Notes: generated by a model not told the origin, from the sequence alone. Counted from the stretch's first letter, positions 34,608 to 44,600 are shown. The stretch is 64,000 nucleotides of DNA from CALWZE01 sp964645785 (GCA_964645785.1 CAZYAV010000003.1:1-64000); one strand, 5' to 3'. A program made the numbers and translations.

Positions 34608-35582
34608 CTATTGCGCGAGCGAGCCGCTGCCAATCGAGATTTCCCCCGCGCTCAGCGTTTCCAGGCGGCCGCCGGCCAGCCGCACAACCAGGTTGCCGTC
34701 CTCGTTAATCGCCTGCGCGACCCCCTCAAACGCCTCGCTGCCCCGGCGGAAGCGGATGGTTTTTCCCAGGATCATCGAGCGGGCGCGGTAGGCCGCCATC
34801 AGCGCGGGGTCGTCCAGCCGCTCCGCCCAGCCGTACAGGCGGTTGGCCACCGCGGCAATCAGCTCGTTGCGGGTCAGGGACGCCGGGGGATCGAGCGCCG
34901 TCGCGACCCGCTCCAGCTCGTCCGGGAAGCTGCCGGTGCGGAAATTGATGCCGATGCCGACGATGATCGCCTCGGCCATGCCGGTTTCCAGGTCGCTGAC
35001 CCCCTCGCACAGGATGCCGCACAGCTTTTTGCCGTCCAGAAAGAGGTCGTTGACCCATTTGATCTGCGGCGCGCGGCCGCAGATCGCCTCCACCGCCTCA
35101 CAGACCGACACGGCGGCGGCGGCCGTGATGCGCAGGGTGTCCGCCAGCCGCCGGTTGGGGCACAGAACCGCGCTCATGTAGATACCCCGCCCGGAGGGGG
35201 AGAAAAAGCTGTTGCCCCGCCTGCCGCGCCCGGCGGTCTGGGTGTCGGCAAACACCAGCATCTCCTGCGCGCCGCCGGCGATGATGCGCCGCTTGGCCTC
35301 GGCGTTGGTCGAGTCGGTCGTCTTGAGCGCGGCGAGCAGCGGCCTGTGCGCGGGGCACAGGTGCAGCGCAACCCCCTCGGCGGAGAGCACGTCCGTCCCG
35401 GGCAGCAGGCGGTAGCCGCGGTTGGTCACCGCCTCGACCGCGTAGCCCTCGGCCTGCAGCGCGCGGATGGCCTTCCACACCGCAGAGCGGCTGACGCCGA
35501 GCTGCCCGGCCAGCCACTGACCGGACACCGCCTCCCCCCGCCTTGCCTCCAGCTCCGCCACGATGCGCCGCTTCAGCGCCAT
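34608..35582 (-). CDS. birA: Biotin operon repressor / biotin-protein ligase
   Basis: This 324-residue bifunctional BirA activates biotin with ATP, biotinylates acetyl-CoA carboxylase-type carriers and represses biotin genes. The N-terminal winged helix (residues 1-65, GQWLAGQLGVSRSAVWKAIRAL) is present, so it is the regulatory type. The catalytic core has the biotinyl-AMP loop TAGRGRRGNSFFSPSGRGIYMS and KWVNDLFLDGKKLCGIL, with an SH3-like C-terminal domain. GGAGGG precedes the ATG by nine bases. No biotin synthesis genes are nearby. Confidence 0.95.
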   Translation of the reverse strand: MALKRRIVAELEARRGEAVSGQWLAGQLGVSRSAVWKAIRALQAEGYAVEAVTNRGYRLLPGTDVLSAEGVALHLCPAHRPLLAALKTTDSTNAEAKRRIIAGGAQEMLVFADTQTAGRGRRGNSFFSPSGRGIYMSAVLCPNRRLADTLRITAAAAVSVCEAVEAICGRAPQIKWVNDLFLDGKKLCGILCEGVSDLETGMAEAIIVGIGINFRTGSFPDELERVATALDPPASLTRNELIAAVANRLYGWAERLDDPALMAAYRARSMILGKTIRFRRGSEAFEGVAQAINEDGNLVVRLAGGRLETLSAGEISIGSGSLAQ

Positions 35583-35656
35583 TTCGCATTCCCTCCGTCC
35601 GCTTTTGCACGGGGCACCGAACCCGCGACTCCCCCGCGCCGCTTTTTATCCTGTAT

Positions 35657-35686
35657 AGTTTATCACCCCGGGGCGCGGCAAAGCAA
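35657..35686 (-). promoter_or_regulatory. Candidate promoter of the birA-tetR unit
   Basis: On the minus strand TTGCTT (35681-35686), 18 bases and TAAACT (35657-35662); an overlapping TATACA (35651-35656 region) could serve instead. Confidence 0.45.
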
Positions 35687-35999
35687 GAGGCAGCGGGGCT
35701 TTGAAAAAGGCGGGCGCATTTTCGCCTTTACCAATCCGCATCGGGGGCGGGAAAACGGGCAAAAACGGGGCGGCTTGCCCGGCTTCGGGTTCCGTCGCCG
35801 CCTGCCCCGACCGCGGCGGGATGGATTGCTCCGATGCCCGCCGCGCCCTTCAACCGGAACGCGGCACAACCGCCGCACCCGCCCGACGCGGATGCGCGCC
35901 CTTGCCGCGCATATACCCGAACCGGCTCCGGCAAAGCCCTTTTGCACGACCTGCGCGGGGAAAACCGGGCAAACCCGCTCGCGCTTTGGGCACGGAACG

Positions 36000-36008
36000 T
36001 GGTATACT
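36000..36008 (+). promoter_or_regulatory. Extended -10 promoter of the DUF1294 gene
   Basis: TGGTATACT lies 72 bases before the ATG; the -35 position (35980-35985) is GC-rich with no match. Confidence 0.55.
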
Positions 36009-36080
36009 GGCGGAGCAGGCCGGAGGACGGCCTTGAATAAAAAGAGATATGCGGCGCGCGCATGTTTTCAGGGGGCGGCT

Positions 36081-36362
36081 ATGGATAAGGCGGCGATGCT
36101 GTACTTTGCGGCGGTGAATCTGGCGGCGTTTGCCGCGATGGGGCTGGACAAGCGGCGCGCCGTCCGCGGCGGGCGGCGAATCCCGGAGCGCTCGCTGCTG
36201 CTGCTTGCGGCGCTGGGCGGCAGCCCCGGCGCGATTCTGGGGATGCTCCGGTTCCGGCACAAGACGCGGCGGGCAAAATTCTCGATGGGGCTGCCGCTGA
36301 TGCTGGTCGCGCAGCTGGCGGTCGGGTGGGCGCTCGGCCTCGCGCTGGCGCGGCGCGGCTGA
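36081..36362 (+). CDS. DUF1294 small membrane protein
   Basis: The product has 93 residues with two or three hydrophobic segments. The family pattern is visible: N-terminal helix ending FAAMGLDKRRA, then RRIPERSLLLLAALGGSPGAILGMLRFRHKTRRAKFS and a final helix. This is the DUF1294 fold, of unknown function; in other proteins it is fused to cold-shock domains, but not here. The start codon follows GGGGGCGGCT, a modest site. Confidence 0.88.
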   Translation: MDKAAMLYFAAVNLAAFAAMGLDKRRAVRGGRRIPERSLLLLAALGGSPGAILGMLRFRHKTRRAKFSMGLPLMLVAQLAVGWALGLALARRG

Positions 36363-36417
36363 GACGCGCGGCAGCCGAAACGGCGAAAGGCAATGCGACG
36401 GCATAATCCGTCATGAT

Positions 36418-36435
36418 TATACAAATTGTTGTATA
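36418..36435. promoter_or_regulatory. 18-bp operator-like palindrome
   Basis: TATACAA-ATTG-TTGTATA is perfect in both 7-base arms. It lies 56 bases after the DUF1294 stop and 380 bases before the next gene. Confidence 0.5.
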
Positions 36436-36707
36436 TCGCGGCAGGGGCAGGCGGCAATTCGCGAGCGGCAGTCCACCCCGGCGGCAATTCCCCGGGACGG
36501 GGATACGGGGCGGTCATCTGCGAGAGGAGCACAGCGGCCGGAAGCCGCTTGGAGCCGGACGCGATTCATCCCTGTGCCCGGGCACAGAGATACGCAAGTT
36601 GTTAATATTGTAAACATAAAGAAAGAAAATACTATTAGTAAAGTCCTCGCTTTGCAGAAAAACCACTGCCTTGCCAGAAAAGCGCCGGCCTTCCCGGAGC
36701 GCATAGT

Positions 36708-36761
36708 GGGACAGTTTTGGGGCGGCTGTTCCGATTTTGGACAGTTGGCGGCGGCTGTCCC
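36708..36761. repeat. Two tandem inverted repeats, 31-base spacing
   Basis: GGGACAG...CTGTTCC (36708-36732) and GGACAG...CTGTCC (36739-36760) have the same arms and similar GGCGG-containing loops. They sit 57 bases before the next ATG, close to the expected promoter. Confidence 0.65.
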
Positions 36762-36817
36762 TTGCCCGGAATACGACGGCCTGCTATGCTTTTCCGAACA
36801 GGAGAGGAGCAGGAAAA

Positions 36818-37642
36818 ATGTACGAATACGGCTGGTATTTCTTTCTATACGCGTTTTTCGGCTGGTGCGGCGAGGTGGTCTTTGCCGCCGTCAAAACCGG
36901 CCGGTTTGTCAACCGCGGGTTTCTGTACGGCCCGGTTTGCCCAATCTACGGCTTTGGGGTGACGGCGGTGGTCGTGGTGCTCGCGCCGGTTGCCGACAAG
37001 CTCGGGTGGCTCTATCTCGGCAGCGTGGTGCTGACCTCCGCCATTGAGCTTGTCACCGGCTGGCTGATGGAGAAGCTGTTTGCGCAGAAATGGTGGGACT
37101 ATTCATCCATGCCGTTCAACATCGGCGGGTATGTCTGCCTTGCGTTTTCGCTTGCGTGGGGGATTTTCTGTGTGCTGATTGTGCGGGTGATTCACCCGCT
37201 GGTCGCCGGGCTGGTGGCCTGGATTCCGCACGGAATCGGCGTTGTGCTGCTGGGGCTGTTCGGGGCGGTGATCCTGTTCGATTTGGGTATGACCCTGCGC
37301 AGCGTCGCACACTTCAACCGGAGCCTGGGGCGGCTGGACGAGCTGGCAAAGCGGCTGGAGCAGCTGTCCTGCAGACTGGGTGAGGAGATGAGCGGTGGCG
37401 CTATTGCGCTGCGCGAAAAGGCGGAGCCGCTGGAGGAGGAGCTGCTGAAAAAGCGGGCGGAAATTCAGAACAGGTCGGAGGCGCTCAAGGCGGAGATCGG
37501 GCGCCGGCACGCGCGGATGCTCAAGGCGTTCCCCGGCCTGCAATCCAAGCGCCACCCCGGGCTGCTGGAGCAGTTGAAAGCGGAGCTGAATTCCCGCTCC
37601 GATAGGAAAACGGGCGGGCAGAGCGAAAAAGAGGGCAAGTGA
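36818..37642 (+). CDS. CmpB-type putative ABC transporter membrane protein (PF06541-like)
   Basis: The product has 274 residues. The N-terminal part has about four helices with the family pattern YFFLYAFFGWCGEVVFAAVKTGRFVNRGFLYGPVCPIYGFG and ELVTGWLMEKLFAQKWWDYSSMPFNIGGYVCL. The C-terminal third (about 185-274) is charged and predicted coiled coil. The family was named as ABC-type permease, but no ATPase is near and the function is unproven. The start at 36818 follows GGAGAGGAGCAGG. Confidence 0.85.
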   Translation: MYEYGWYFFLYAFFGWCGEVVFAAVKTGRFVNRGFLYGPVCPIYGFGVTAVVVVLAPVADKLGWLYLGSVVLTSAIELVTGWLMEKLFAQKWWDYSSMPFNIGGYVCLAFSLAWGIFCVLIVRVIHPLVAGLVAWIPHGIGVVLLGLFGAVILFDLGMTLRSVAHFNRSLGRLDELAKRLEQLSCRLGEEMSGGAIALREKAEPLEEELLKKRAEIQNRSEALKAEIGRRHARMLKAFPGLQSKRHPGLLEQLKAELNSRSDRKTGGQSEKEGK

Positions 37643-38158
37643 ATCCCGGCAGAGTGCGGAAAATGCCGCATATCCGCAAAACCGGCCGGGCGAACCGCTC
37701 TCGTTCCGCGCTGCGCAGGGCGGGGGATTTGAAAGCAGTTTTTTCGGGCTTTTCTGCCCAAACCGTCCTTGGCAGCACCGTTGCCAAAAGTCCGGGAGAC
37801 GCAAAGACCCGGGAAGCGCGAAGGCCTGCCGTCCGACATCGTCGGGCGGCAGGCCTTTTCCGGCGCCTTATCAACAGAACAAAAGCCCCCGGAACCGGCC
37901 GGGGCAATCGAGGCCTTTTACACCGGCCGGGAACCGCCGGGCGCAAAACAGGGCGCTGCGGCAGGGGGCGGAATCGCTGGGCGTACCTTGCACCGGCCAG
38001 AGCTTTGCTGTACGCAAAAATTTGATCGAGCCGTTTTCGGCATCCTTTTCAGGGGGAGCGCCGCGGCAAATTCGGTTCCGGCCTGTTCCATCCGCCCGGC
38101 GGCCAGGTTGTGCGGGCTTTTCCTGCCCGGCTCCGGGCGGGGAGCCCCGGCAGCCGCA
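37643..38158. other. 516-bp convergent gap with terminator
   Basis: The terminator at 37821-37860 ends the CmpB-type gene. The other 300 bases up to the penicillin-binding protein stop show nothing convincing. Confidence 0.55.
37821..37860 (+). terminator. Terminator of the CmpB-type gene
   Basis: A 13-bp stem of AGGCCTGCC(G)TCCGA type with a short loop is followed by T4. It is 180 bases past the stop, rather far. Confidence 0.75.
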
Positions 38159-39535
38159 TCAGCCGTCCGAATCGGCCACAAGCGCCTGCAGAACCCGGTT
38201 GGCGACGCTGCCCGCGGCCGAGACGCCCCAGCCGCCGTTTTCAACAAAGACCGCGAAAGCGTAGGGGTGCGCCGGGTCGTCCAGAAAGCCGGTGAACCAG
38301 GCGTGCGGCGCGTCCCCCTGCGCGACCTCGGCCGTGCCGGATTTTCCGCCGATTTCAAGCCCGGGGAACCGCCATTCGCCGTAATAGCTGGTCACGTTAT
38401 AGCGCAGCATCTCCCGCAGCAGCTCGGCCGTGTGCTCGCTCAGCAGGCGGGTGTGGCCGCCCTTGCCGCTCGCCGCAGCCGGCAGGCCGAGCGGGGTGGT
38501 GACGCGCTCGATCAGATAGGGGTTCGCCGTGCGGCCGCCCGCCGCAATCGCGCCCATGAGCCGCGCCATCGCAAGCGGGGTGACCAGATCGTTGTACTGC
38601 CCGATGCCCGACCAGGCAAGATCGGCACTGTCCGCAGGCGCGCGGTCGAACCGCCCGGCGGCAACTGGCAGCCCGCTGAGCGTGAAGCCGTCCAGCAGCC
38701 CGGCGCGGGCGGCGTACCGTTCCAGCACCCCCGCGCCAAGCTCGAGCGACAGTTCGGCAAAGGCGACGTTGCAGGAGACGGCCAGCGCGTCCTCGATCCC
38801 GATTTGGCCGTGTACGCCCGAGCAGGTGACCGTTTCTCCCCCGACAAGGGTCTTGCCGGTGCAGTTGAATTCCCGCTCCCACAGGTCGGGCATGGTCTCG
38901 ATCGCCGCCGCGAGGGTGACGACCTTGAACACCGAGCCCGGCGTGAAGGCGGAGGAGATGGCGCGGTTGATATACGCGCCGTCATAGCGGTCGTCGCCCG
39001 GCCGGATCTCGGGCGGGTCGAGCGGGTCGTAACCGGGCGCGCTTACCATGCACACGACCGCCCCGGTCTGGTAATTGTAGACGACGACGGCGCCCTTTCG
39101 TCCATCCAACGCGGCCAGCGCCTCGGCGCACAGGCTGGAATCGAGGGTCGTGTGGATGACGTTGCCCTCCCCCGTGCGGGAATACGCGCCGTTGACAAGG
39201 TCATAGCCCATCAGCGCGGTCGCGTGGCTGGACAGCAGCCCGGTGCCGATGTTGCCCTCGGCGTCCCCGACCGTGTGCAGCACCGCGCGCCGGACGCTGG
39301 CGCTTTCGTTGAAAATCCGCGCGCCGTCCTCGGAAATCCCCGCCAGCAGCGCGCCGTTCGCGTCATAGATGGAGCCCCGGGTCAGCACCCCGTCGGTATA
39401 GGCGTGGCGGTTGACCGCAAAGGTCACCCACTCGTCCCCCTGGGTGACATAGCGCACAAGATACAGCCCGAAGCCGCACAGAAAGACGGCGACGACGAGC
39501 AGCGAGGCGACGGTTCGTTTGTAAATCCGCTTCAT
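38159..39535 (-). CDS. Penicillin-binding protein, peptidoglycan transpeptidase (PbpA-like)
   Basis: This 458-residue D,D-transpeptidase is anchored by one N-terminal helix (residues 9-30). The active-site motifs are complete: SVFK (201-204, nucleophile Ser201), SCN (254-256) and KSGT (398-401). The N-terminal non-catalytic domain is short, as in actinobacterial PbpA and clostridial elongation or septal PBPs. It crosslinks peptidoglycan outside the membrane together with a SEDS glycosyltransferase. Its ATG overlaps the stop of the FHA-SEDS gene (ATGA), direct evidence for a working pair. A much longer frame upstream is only a shadow of that gene. Confidence 0.95.
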   Translation of the reverse strand: MKRIYKRTVASLLVVAVFLCGFGLYLVRYVTQGDEWVTFAVNRHAYTDGVLTRGSIYDANGALLAGISEDGARIFNESASVRRAVLHTVGDAEGNIGTGLLSSHATALMGYDLVNGAYSRTGEGNVIHTTLDSSLCAEALAALDGRKGAVVVYNYQTGAVVCMVSAPGYDPLDPPEIRPGDDRYDGAYINRAISSAFTPGSVFKVVTLAAAIETMPDLWEREFNCTGKTLVGGETVTCSGVHGQIGIEDALAVSCNVAFAELSLELGAGVLERYAARAGLLDGFTLSGLPVAAGRFDRAPADSADLAWSGIGQYNDLVTPLAMARLMGAIAAGGRTANPYLIERVTTPLGLPAAASGKGGHTRLLSEHTAELLREMLRYNVTSYYGEWRFPGLEIGGKSGTAEVAQGDAPHAWFTGFLDDPAHPYAFAVFVENGGWGVSAAGSVANRVLQALVADSDG

Positions 39536-41310
39536 TTTGTATACCGTTTCCCCCTGCGCAGGATGGATTTTTGCAGCCGGGCGGCAATGCTGGCGTTCTG
39601 CCGCGTGTCGACCGCCTTGACAAAGGCGAGCAGGCCAAAGCTGGAGACGAGGGAGGATCCGCCGTTGGACACGAACGGGAAGGTGACGCCGGTCAGCGGC
39701 AGAATGTCGAGCGAGCCGAGTACATTGAGCGACATCTGGAACACCAGCATCGCGGTGGCCGTACAGGCGGCGATGGCGTAAAAGCTGGAGCGGGAGGCCG
39801 CCGCCATCCGCGCCGAAAAGAGGGCGAGCGCGAGAATGCAGGCCACCACGCACAGCGCGACAATGTGGCCGTGCTCCTCCGCCAGCATCCCGAAAACGAG
39901 GTCGGTGTCCGCGGCGGGGATTGTCTTGAGCCAGCCGTTCCCGGCGCCGACGCCGAACAGCCCGCCCGAGGCGGCGGCGCTCATCGTGCGGGTTTGCTGA
40001 AAGCCGCCGTCATGCGCAAACTGCCACGCGTGGGTCCAGGTGGAGAAGCGGGCGGCGATGTAAGGCTTGAACTTGAGCACAATCAGCCCGCCGAAGCCGG
40101 CGGCCGCCGAGATGAGCGCGACGGTGGCCACGCTGCCCGAGCGCAGATAGGCCGCAACCAGAAAGGCGACAAAAAAGATGATGACGGCGCCGAAATCGTT
40201 CATATACGCAAGCGCCGCGGCGCAGACGCCGGTGAGGATCAGATACAGCAGGATATTGCGCTTGGCAAACAGCCGGTCGAGGGTTGCGCTGCCCGCAAAG
40301 ACGAAGGAGAGCTTGGCAAGCTCGCTGGGCTGGATCGAGACGCCCGCGATGTAAACCCAGTTGCGCGCGCCGTAAACCGTGCGCCCCGCCACGATGGTGA
40401 ACAGCAGCAGCCCGATGGTGGCGGCCGCCATCAGCCAGCGCAGCGAGCAGGCGAATTCGAGGTCGCGCAGACACCAGCACAGCAGCATAAACACCAGCAC
40501 GCCGCCCATGAACGCGACCAGCTGCTTGATGATGCCGTCCGGCTCGGAGGAGGCGGTGACCGCGAGGCCGACCGAGCACAGGAAAAACGCGATAAAATCC
40601 ACCTCAAAGCCGGTGCGCTGGAACACCCGGAAAAGCAGGAAATACATCCAGGTGACCGCCGCCATCAGCCCGAAGCCGATGGGAATGGCCCAGGTGAAAT
40701 CGGCGCCTGCGTCCAGCGAGAGCTGCGCGGCCAGGACAAGCTGAAAGAGGCTGAGCAGGTACAGGGTGAGGGAGGGCTTGATGACCCGCCCGGGCGGCGT
40801 GCGGCTTTCGGTGCGCCGCTCCTCCTCCGCGCTCAGCGGGCGCAGCACTGCCTCAACGCCGCCGATAAAAAACGGCTTGCCGTAGGGCAGCGGCACCGCT
40901 TTTTCCCGCTCGAGCTGCGCGCCGTCCAGCTCAATCCCGTTGGCGGAGTTGAGATCGGTGATCTGCCAGCCGGATTCCCTGCGGATCAGCGCCGCGTGGA
41001 TGCGGGAGACGGTCGGCGCGTTTACGCAAAGGTCGCTGTTTTTGGAGCGGCCGATCACGTTTTCCCAGTGGGACACCGGCAGGTGCAGCCGCTGGCCGGG
41101 CAGGTCGAGATAGCACCAGACCTCGTTTTCAATCCGCCCGGAAAAGAGCGAGCGGATGCATCTTGCGACAATCAGCAGCGCAAGCAGGGCGAGAACGACC
41201 CGGGCGAACGCAGTAAACAGGCTTGCCAGCTGCCCGTGCTCGCTGTACAGGCGGGCAAACGCCTGCTGCGCCGCCGTCGGGTCGGGAATCAGGTTCCATA
41301 GTCTATCCAT
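39532..41310 (-). CDS. FHA domain-SEDS (FtsW/RodA/SpoVE) fusion protein
   Basis: The product has 592 residues. An N-terminal membrane helix (about 33-55) is followed by a cytoplasmic FHA phosphothreonine-binding domain (about 64-160) with GRS (87-89), VSRIHA (101-106) and NG (124-125). Then come about ten helices of a SEDS peptidoglycan glycosyltransferase, with GARNWVYIAGVSIQPSELAKLSFV and the C-terminal PLTGVTFPFVSNGGSSLV, the hallmarks of FtsW/RodA. It polymerises lipid II; the FHA domain suggests control by a Ser/Thr kinase, which is not in this window. It is first in a two-gene unit with the transpeptidase. Confidence 0.95.
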   Translation of the reverse strand: MDRLWNLIPDPTAAQQAFARLYSEHGQLASLFTAFARVVLALLALLIVARCIRSLFSGRIENEVWCYLDLPGQRLHLPVSHWENVIGRSKNSDLCVNAPTVSRIHAALIRRESGWQITDLNSANGIELDGAQLEREKAVPLPYGKPFFIGGVEAVLRPLSAEEERRTESRTPPGRVIKPSLTLYLLSLFQLVLAAQLSLDAGADFTWAIPIGFGLMAAVTWMYFLLFRVFQRTGFEVDFIAFFLCSVGLAVTASSEPDGIIKQLVAFMGGVLVFMLLCWCLRDLEFACSLRWLMAAATIGLLLFTIVAGRTVYGARNWVYIAGVSIQPSELAKLSFVFAGSATLDRLFAKRNILLYLILTGVCAAALAYMNDFGAVIIFFVAFLVAAYLRSGSVATVALISAAAGFGGLIVLKFKPYIAARFSTWTHAWQFAHDGGFQQTRTMSAAASGGLFGVGAGNGWLKTIPAADTDLVFGMLAEEHGHIVALCVVACILALALFSARMAAASRSSFYAIAACTATAMLVFQMSLNVLGSLDILPLTGVTFPFVSNGGSSLVSSFGLLAFVKAVDTRQNASIAARLQKSILRRGKRYTK

Positions 41311-41479
41311 TGCAGTCCTTCTTTACAATGCCGGGGCAGCGCGCCGCGCGGCTTTTCTCTTCATATAACGAACAAGCGGGCGCTCCTTGCTTCATTTTGG
41401 CTGTGCACATACAAAGAGGATGCGCCGCAAAGAGCCGGTTCAATCCCCCGGGCGGCCGGCAAGCGGCCGGTTTTCCTCT

Positions 41480-41488
41480 ATTGTATCA
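41480..41488 (-). promoter_or_regulatory. Extended -10 promoter of the FHA-SEDS/PBP unit
   Basis: TGATACAAT lies on the minus strand, 170 bases upstream of the start. Confidence 0.5.
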
Positions 41489-41552
41489 TAAGAACAGTCA
41501 AAACGCCTAATTTGCACGGGCTGCCGCCCGGCTTTTTCATCGGATGCGCGGT

Positions 41553-41581
41553 TTGCTATTTTGCACGCTATCTTTTATAAT
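41553..41581 (+). promoter_or_regulatory. Promoter of the NlpC/P60 gene
   Basis: TTGCTA (41553-41558), a 17-base spacer and a perfect TATAAT (41576-41581) lie 43 bases before the start. Confidence 0.75.
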
Positions 41582-41624
41582 GATTTTGAGTAAGAACAGC
41601 GCAGCTGATTACAAAGGAATGCGA

Positions 41625-44600
41625 ATGGAGAACGAGAGAGAAATCGAACAGAAAATCGCCGCGTCAGAAGAAAAGAGCGCGGCCGCGGATGCAAAACCGC
41701 CCGAAAAAGGAGCCGGCAGTGCCGGGGGGCGAAAAAAGAAGAAGCGAAAGTCCAGATCCAATCAGAATAAAAACAGTCCGTCCGGCCAGAGCCGGACGGC
41801 GGCTTTGCCGCACCCGGAAGCGGAAGCGGCTGAAGCGGAGAAGCAGACGGCCACGGCGGAGGCCGCCGAAGCGGCAGAACCGGCCGAAAAAGCCGGGCAG
41901 GCGGCGACGCCCGACCGGGAGGCCGCCGAAGATAAAGCGGAAACGGCCGGGAAAGCGGCACCGGCCGCGGAGCCGGAGCGCCCGGTAGCTGCGGCAAAGC
42001 AGCAGGCCGCCAAAGAAGCCGCGCAGGCCGTGCCGAAAAACGCGCCCGGCGAAGCGCCCGCCGCGCCGCCGGAGGCCGAGCCCGAGCCGAAGCAGAAAAC
42101 CCAGCCCGGCGAAGGACGGGGAGCCGCCGAGACCCCGGCAGGCGGGGCGCAGCGGCCGAAAAAGGGAAAAAAGGCGAAGAACCGGAAAAAACAGGGTGTA
42201 CCCGGCAGGCTGACGGTGGAGGAGATCCTGTCCGAGATTGACGCGGTGCGCCCGGCGGACGGACAGCCCGCCGCAAAAAAGCGGGACGCCGCGCCGCAGG
42301 CAGCCGAGCCGACGGAGAAAGCGGCGCAGCTCAAGCGGGAGGAGAAAGCGCAGCCCGGTGCGGAGCAGACGGCCACGGCGGAGGCCGCCGAAGCGGCAGA
42401 ACCGGCCGCAAAAACCGGGCAGACCGCGGCGTCAGGCCGGGAGGCTGCCAAAGATAAAGCGGAAACGGAACCGGCCGGGAAAGAAGAACCGGCCGCGGAG
42501 CTGGAGCGCCCGGAAGCTGCGGCAGAGCAGCAGACCGCCAAAGAGGCGGCGCAGGCCGTGCCGAAAAACGCGCCCGCCGCGAAGCCGGAGGCAGAGACAG
42601 AGACGCCGCAGCCCGGCGCGGAGCAGGAGACGGCCGAGCCCCCGGCAAACGGGATGCAGCCCGCGAGCCCGCAGCCGGAGGGGAAGCCCAGGCGCGCCCG
42701 CAAGGCCGGGAAAGCGGACGGCCTCAGCGAGGTGGAGGAGCTGCTGGACGAGGTTCTGGGAGGCAAAAAGCCGCTGCTGAGCGTCACAATCAGCAAAAAG
42801 AAGCACCGCGCCAGAAAAACGCAGGGCGCCGCGGACGGCGCGGCAAGCCCGCAGGACGCGGAGAAGGCGCACGGAGCCGCGCAGTCCGAACCGCAACCGG
42901 CCGGGGCGGAGAAACCCGGGACAAAGGCCGCCGAAAGCGGGGCTGTGTCCAAGCCGGAGGCGGATGGCAAGGCCGGGGCGGCCGCCCAACCCGCGCAGCC
43001 GGAGCCGGCGGAAACCCCGCAGGCGCCCGGCGCCGAGTCCGAATCCGGCGCCGCGCCCAAGGCGAACGAAAAACCGCGGACGGGCAGCGGCAAAAGAAAA
43101 AGGAAGCCGCATAAAAAACCGGCGCAGCCGGAACAGACACGGCCGGAGCAGACACCGTCTGAACCGGCCGAGCCGCAGGCGGATAAGCCAGCGGAGCCGG
43201 CGCAAAAGCCGGAGACGCCGGACAAAATCCCGCCGGTGCAAAAAGCGACCGAACCGGAAGAAAAAACCGCCGGCGAGACCCAAAAGGCCGGGACGGCGCA
43301 GCAGGCGCAGGGGCATCCCGCGCGCAGGCGGCGTCCGCTGCTGGCGGCGGTTATCCTGCTGCTTGTGTGCGTTGTGGGCGCGGGCGGATATCTCTACTGG
43401 CTGTCCACAAAGCCGCCTGTGATCGAGCAGATCGACGTATCGGACGCGCTGAACGAGGACAACACCGTGACGATGACGGTGCAGCTGGTCTCCCCCTACC
43501 CGTTCCGAACCGACATCTGGTGCGCGGTCACGCAGGGGGACGCCCCGCCCGACCCGGATGACCCGGCCTGGCAGCGGGCGCAGGACGGCCTGTGCTCGTT
43601 TGACGTTGAGGCGGGGGATCACGCCGTTTTTGCGATGGATTCCCGCGGCAATCTCGGCATCCCCGGCAGCGAGACGGTGGAGATCAACGAGTGCATCTCG
43701 ATTGTGCTGGATAAGGAAACGCTCTATCTGCCGCTTGAGGGGAAGGAACGGCTGGCCGCAACCCTGTTTATCCTCGGCGACGTGCCGGAGACGGTGAGCT
43801 GGTCGTCGGAGGACGAGCGGGTCGCGACGGTTGACGAAAACGGCTTTGTGCGCGCGGTGGCGGAGGGGGAGACCGACATCATCGCGCAGAGCGCGGACGG
43901 CAAAACGGCCTCGGCGCACGTGATGGTCACCGACCTCATCAAGCTGCCCAATATCGACACCGCCAGCAAGCCGCTGCTTGTCGGAAACCCGTACACCGAA
44001 GAGGAGGCGCACCTGCTTGACGAGATTCTCGCCACCAAGGTGGAGCAGGCGGGCTACGGCACCCGCGCGGGCGCGGTGGCGGCGGCGCGGTTCCTCGCGC
44101 TTGAGTTTGAATACCGGGTGCCGTATTTCTTCGAGAACGGCCGCCTCAGCCCCCACGAGGGGCGCCCGTATTGCGACGGCGAGGGTCGGTACTATCACCA
44201 GGGGCTGTACCTGAGCGAGGACAAGTTCGACGACCTCAGCTATGTCCGCTTCGGCCCCGCCACCTGGGGGCAGCTGCTGCTCAACTGGGAGACGAAGTAC
44301 GCTTTTGTCGGCGGGAACCGCTACCCCAACGGGTTGGATTGCAGCGGGTTTGTGTGCTGGTGTCTGATTAACGGCGGCACGGATGTCGGCGACATGGGCG
44401 CGGGGGACGAATACGGCAACAACGACCTGTGCGACCTCGCGGAGAAAAAGTGGATTACGACCGAGCTGATGCAGTCGGACGAGATTCAGGTCGGCGACCT
44501 CATCGCGGAGGACGGCCATATGGCGATCATCATCGGGCTGACCGAGGATCGAATCTATATCGCCGAATCCCTTGTGACCTCGGTGCGCGTCACCAATTAC

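Larger units (their letters stand above)
35583..36080. other. 498-bp divergent region between birA and a small membrane protein gene
   Basis: It contains a candidate birA promoter (35657-35686) and the extended -10 at 36000-36008 for the plus-strand gene. I see no gene and no clear BirA box. Confidence 0.55.
36363..36817. other. 455-bp control region with palindrome, AT-rich island and tandem hairpins
   Basis: It contains an 18-bp palindrome (36418-36435), an unusually AT-rich stretch (about 36595-36660) and two tandem inverted repeats (36708-36761) before the CmpB-type gene. No coding region is supported. Confidence 0.6.
41311..41624. other. 314-bp divergent promoter region
   Basis: It carries the extended -10 of the cell-wall unit on the minus strand and a strong promoter of the NlpC/P60 gene on the plus strand. 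No other feature is seen. Confidence 0.6.

Noticed and set aside
39536..39853. N-terminal extension of the penicillin-binding protein frame
   Set aside because: It lies inside the FHA-SEDS gene; the ATG at 39535 with ATGA overlap and a membrane anchor right after is the natural start.
41432..41450. GGTTCAATCCC, like a tRNA T-arm
   Set aside because: No matching acceptor, D-arm or anticodon arm could be folded around it on either strand.
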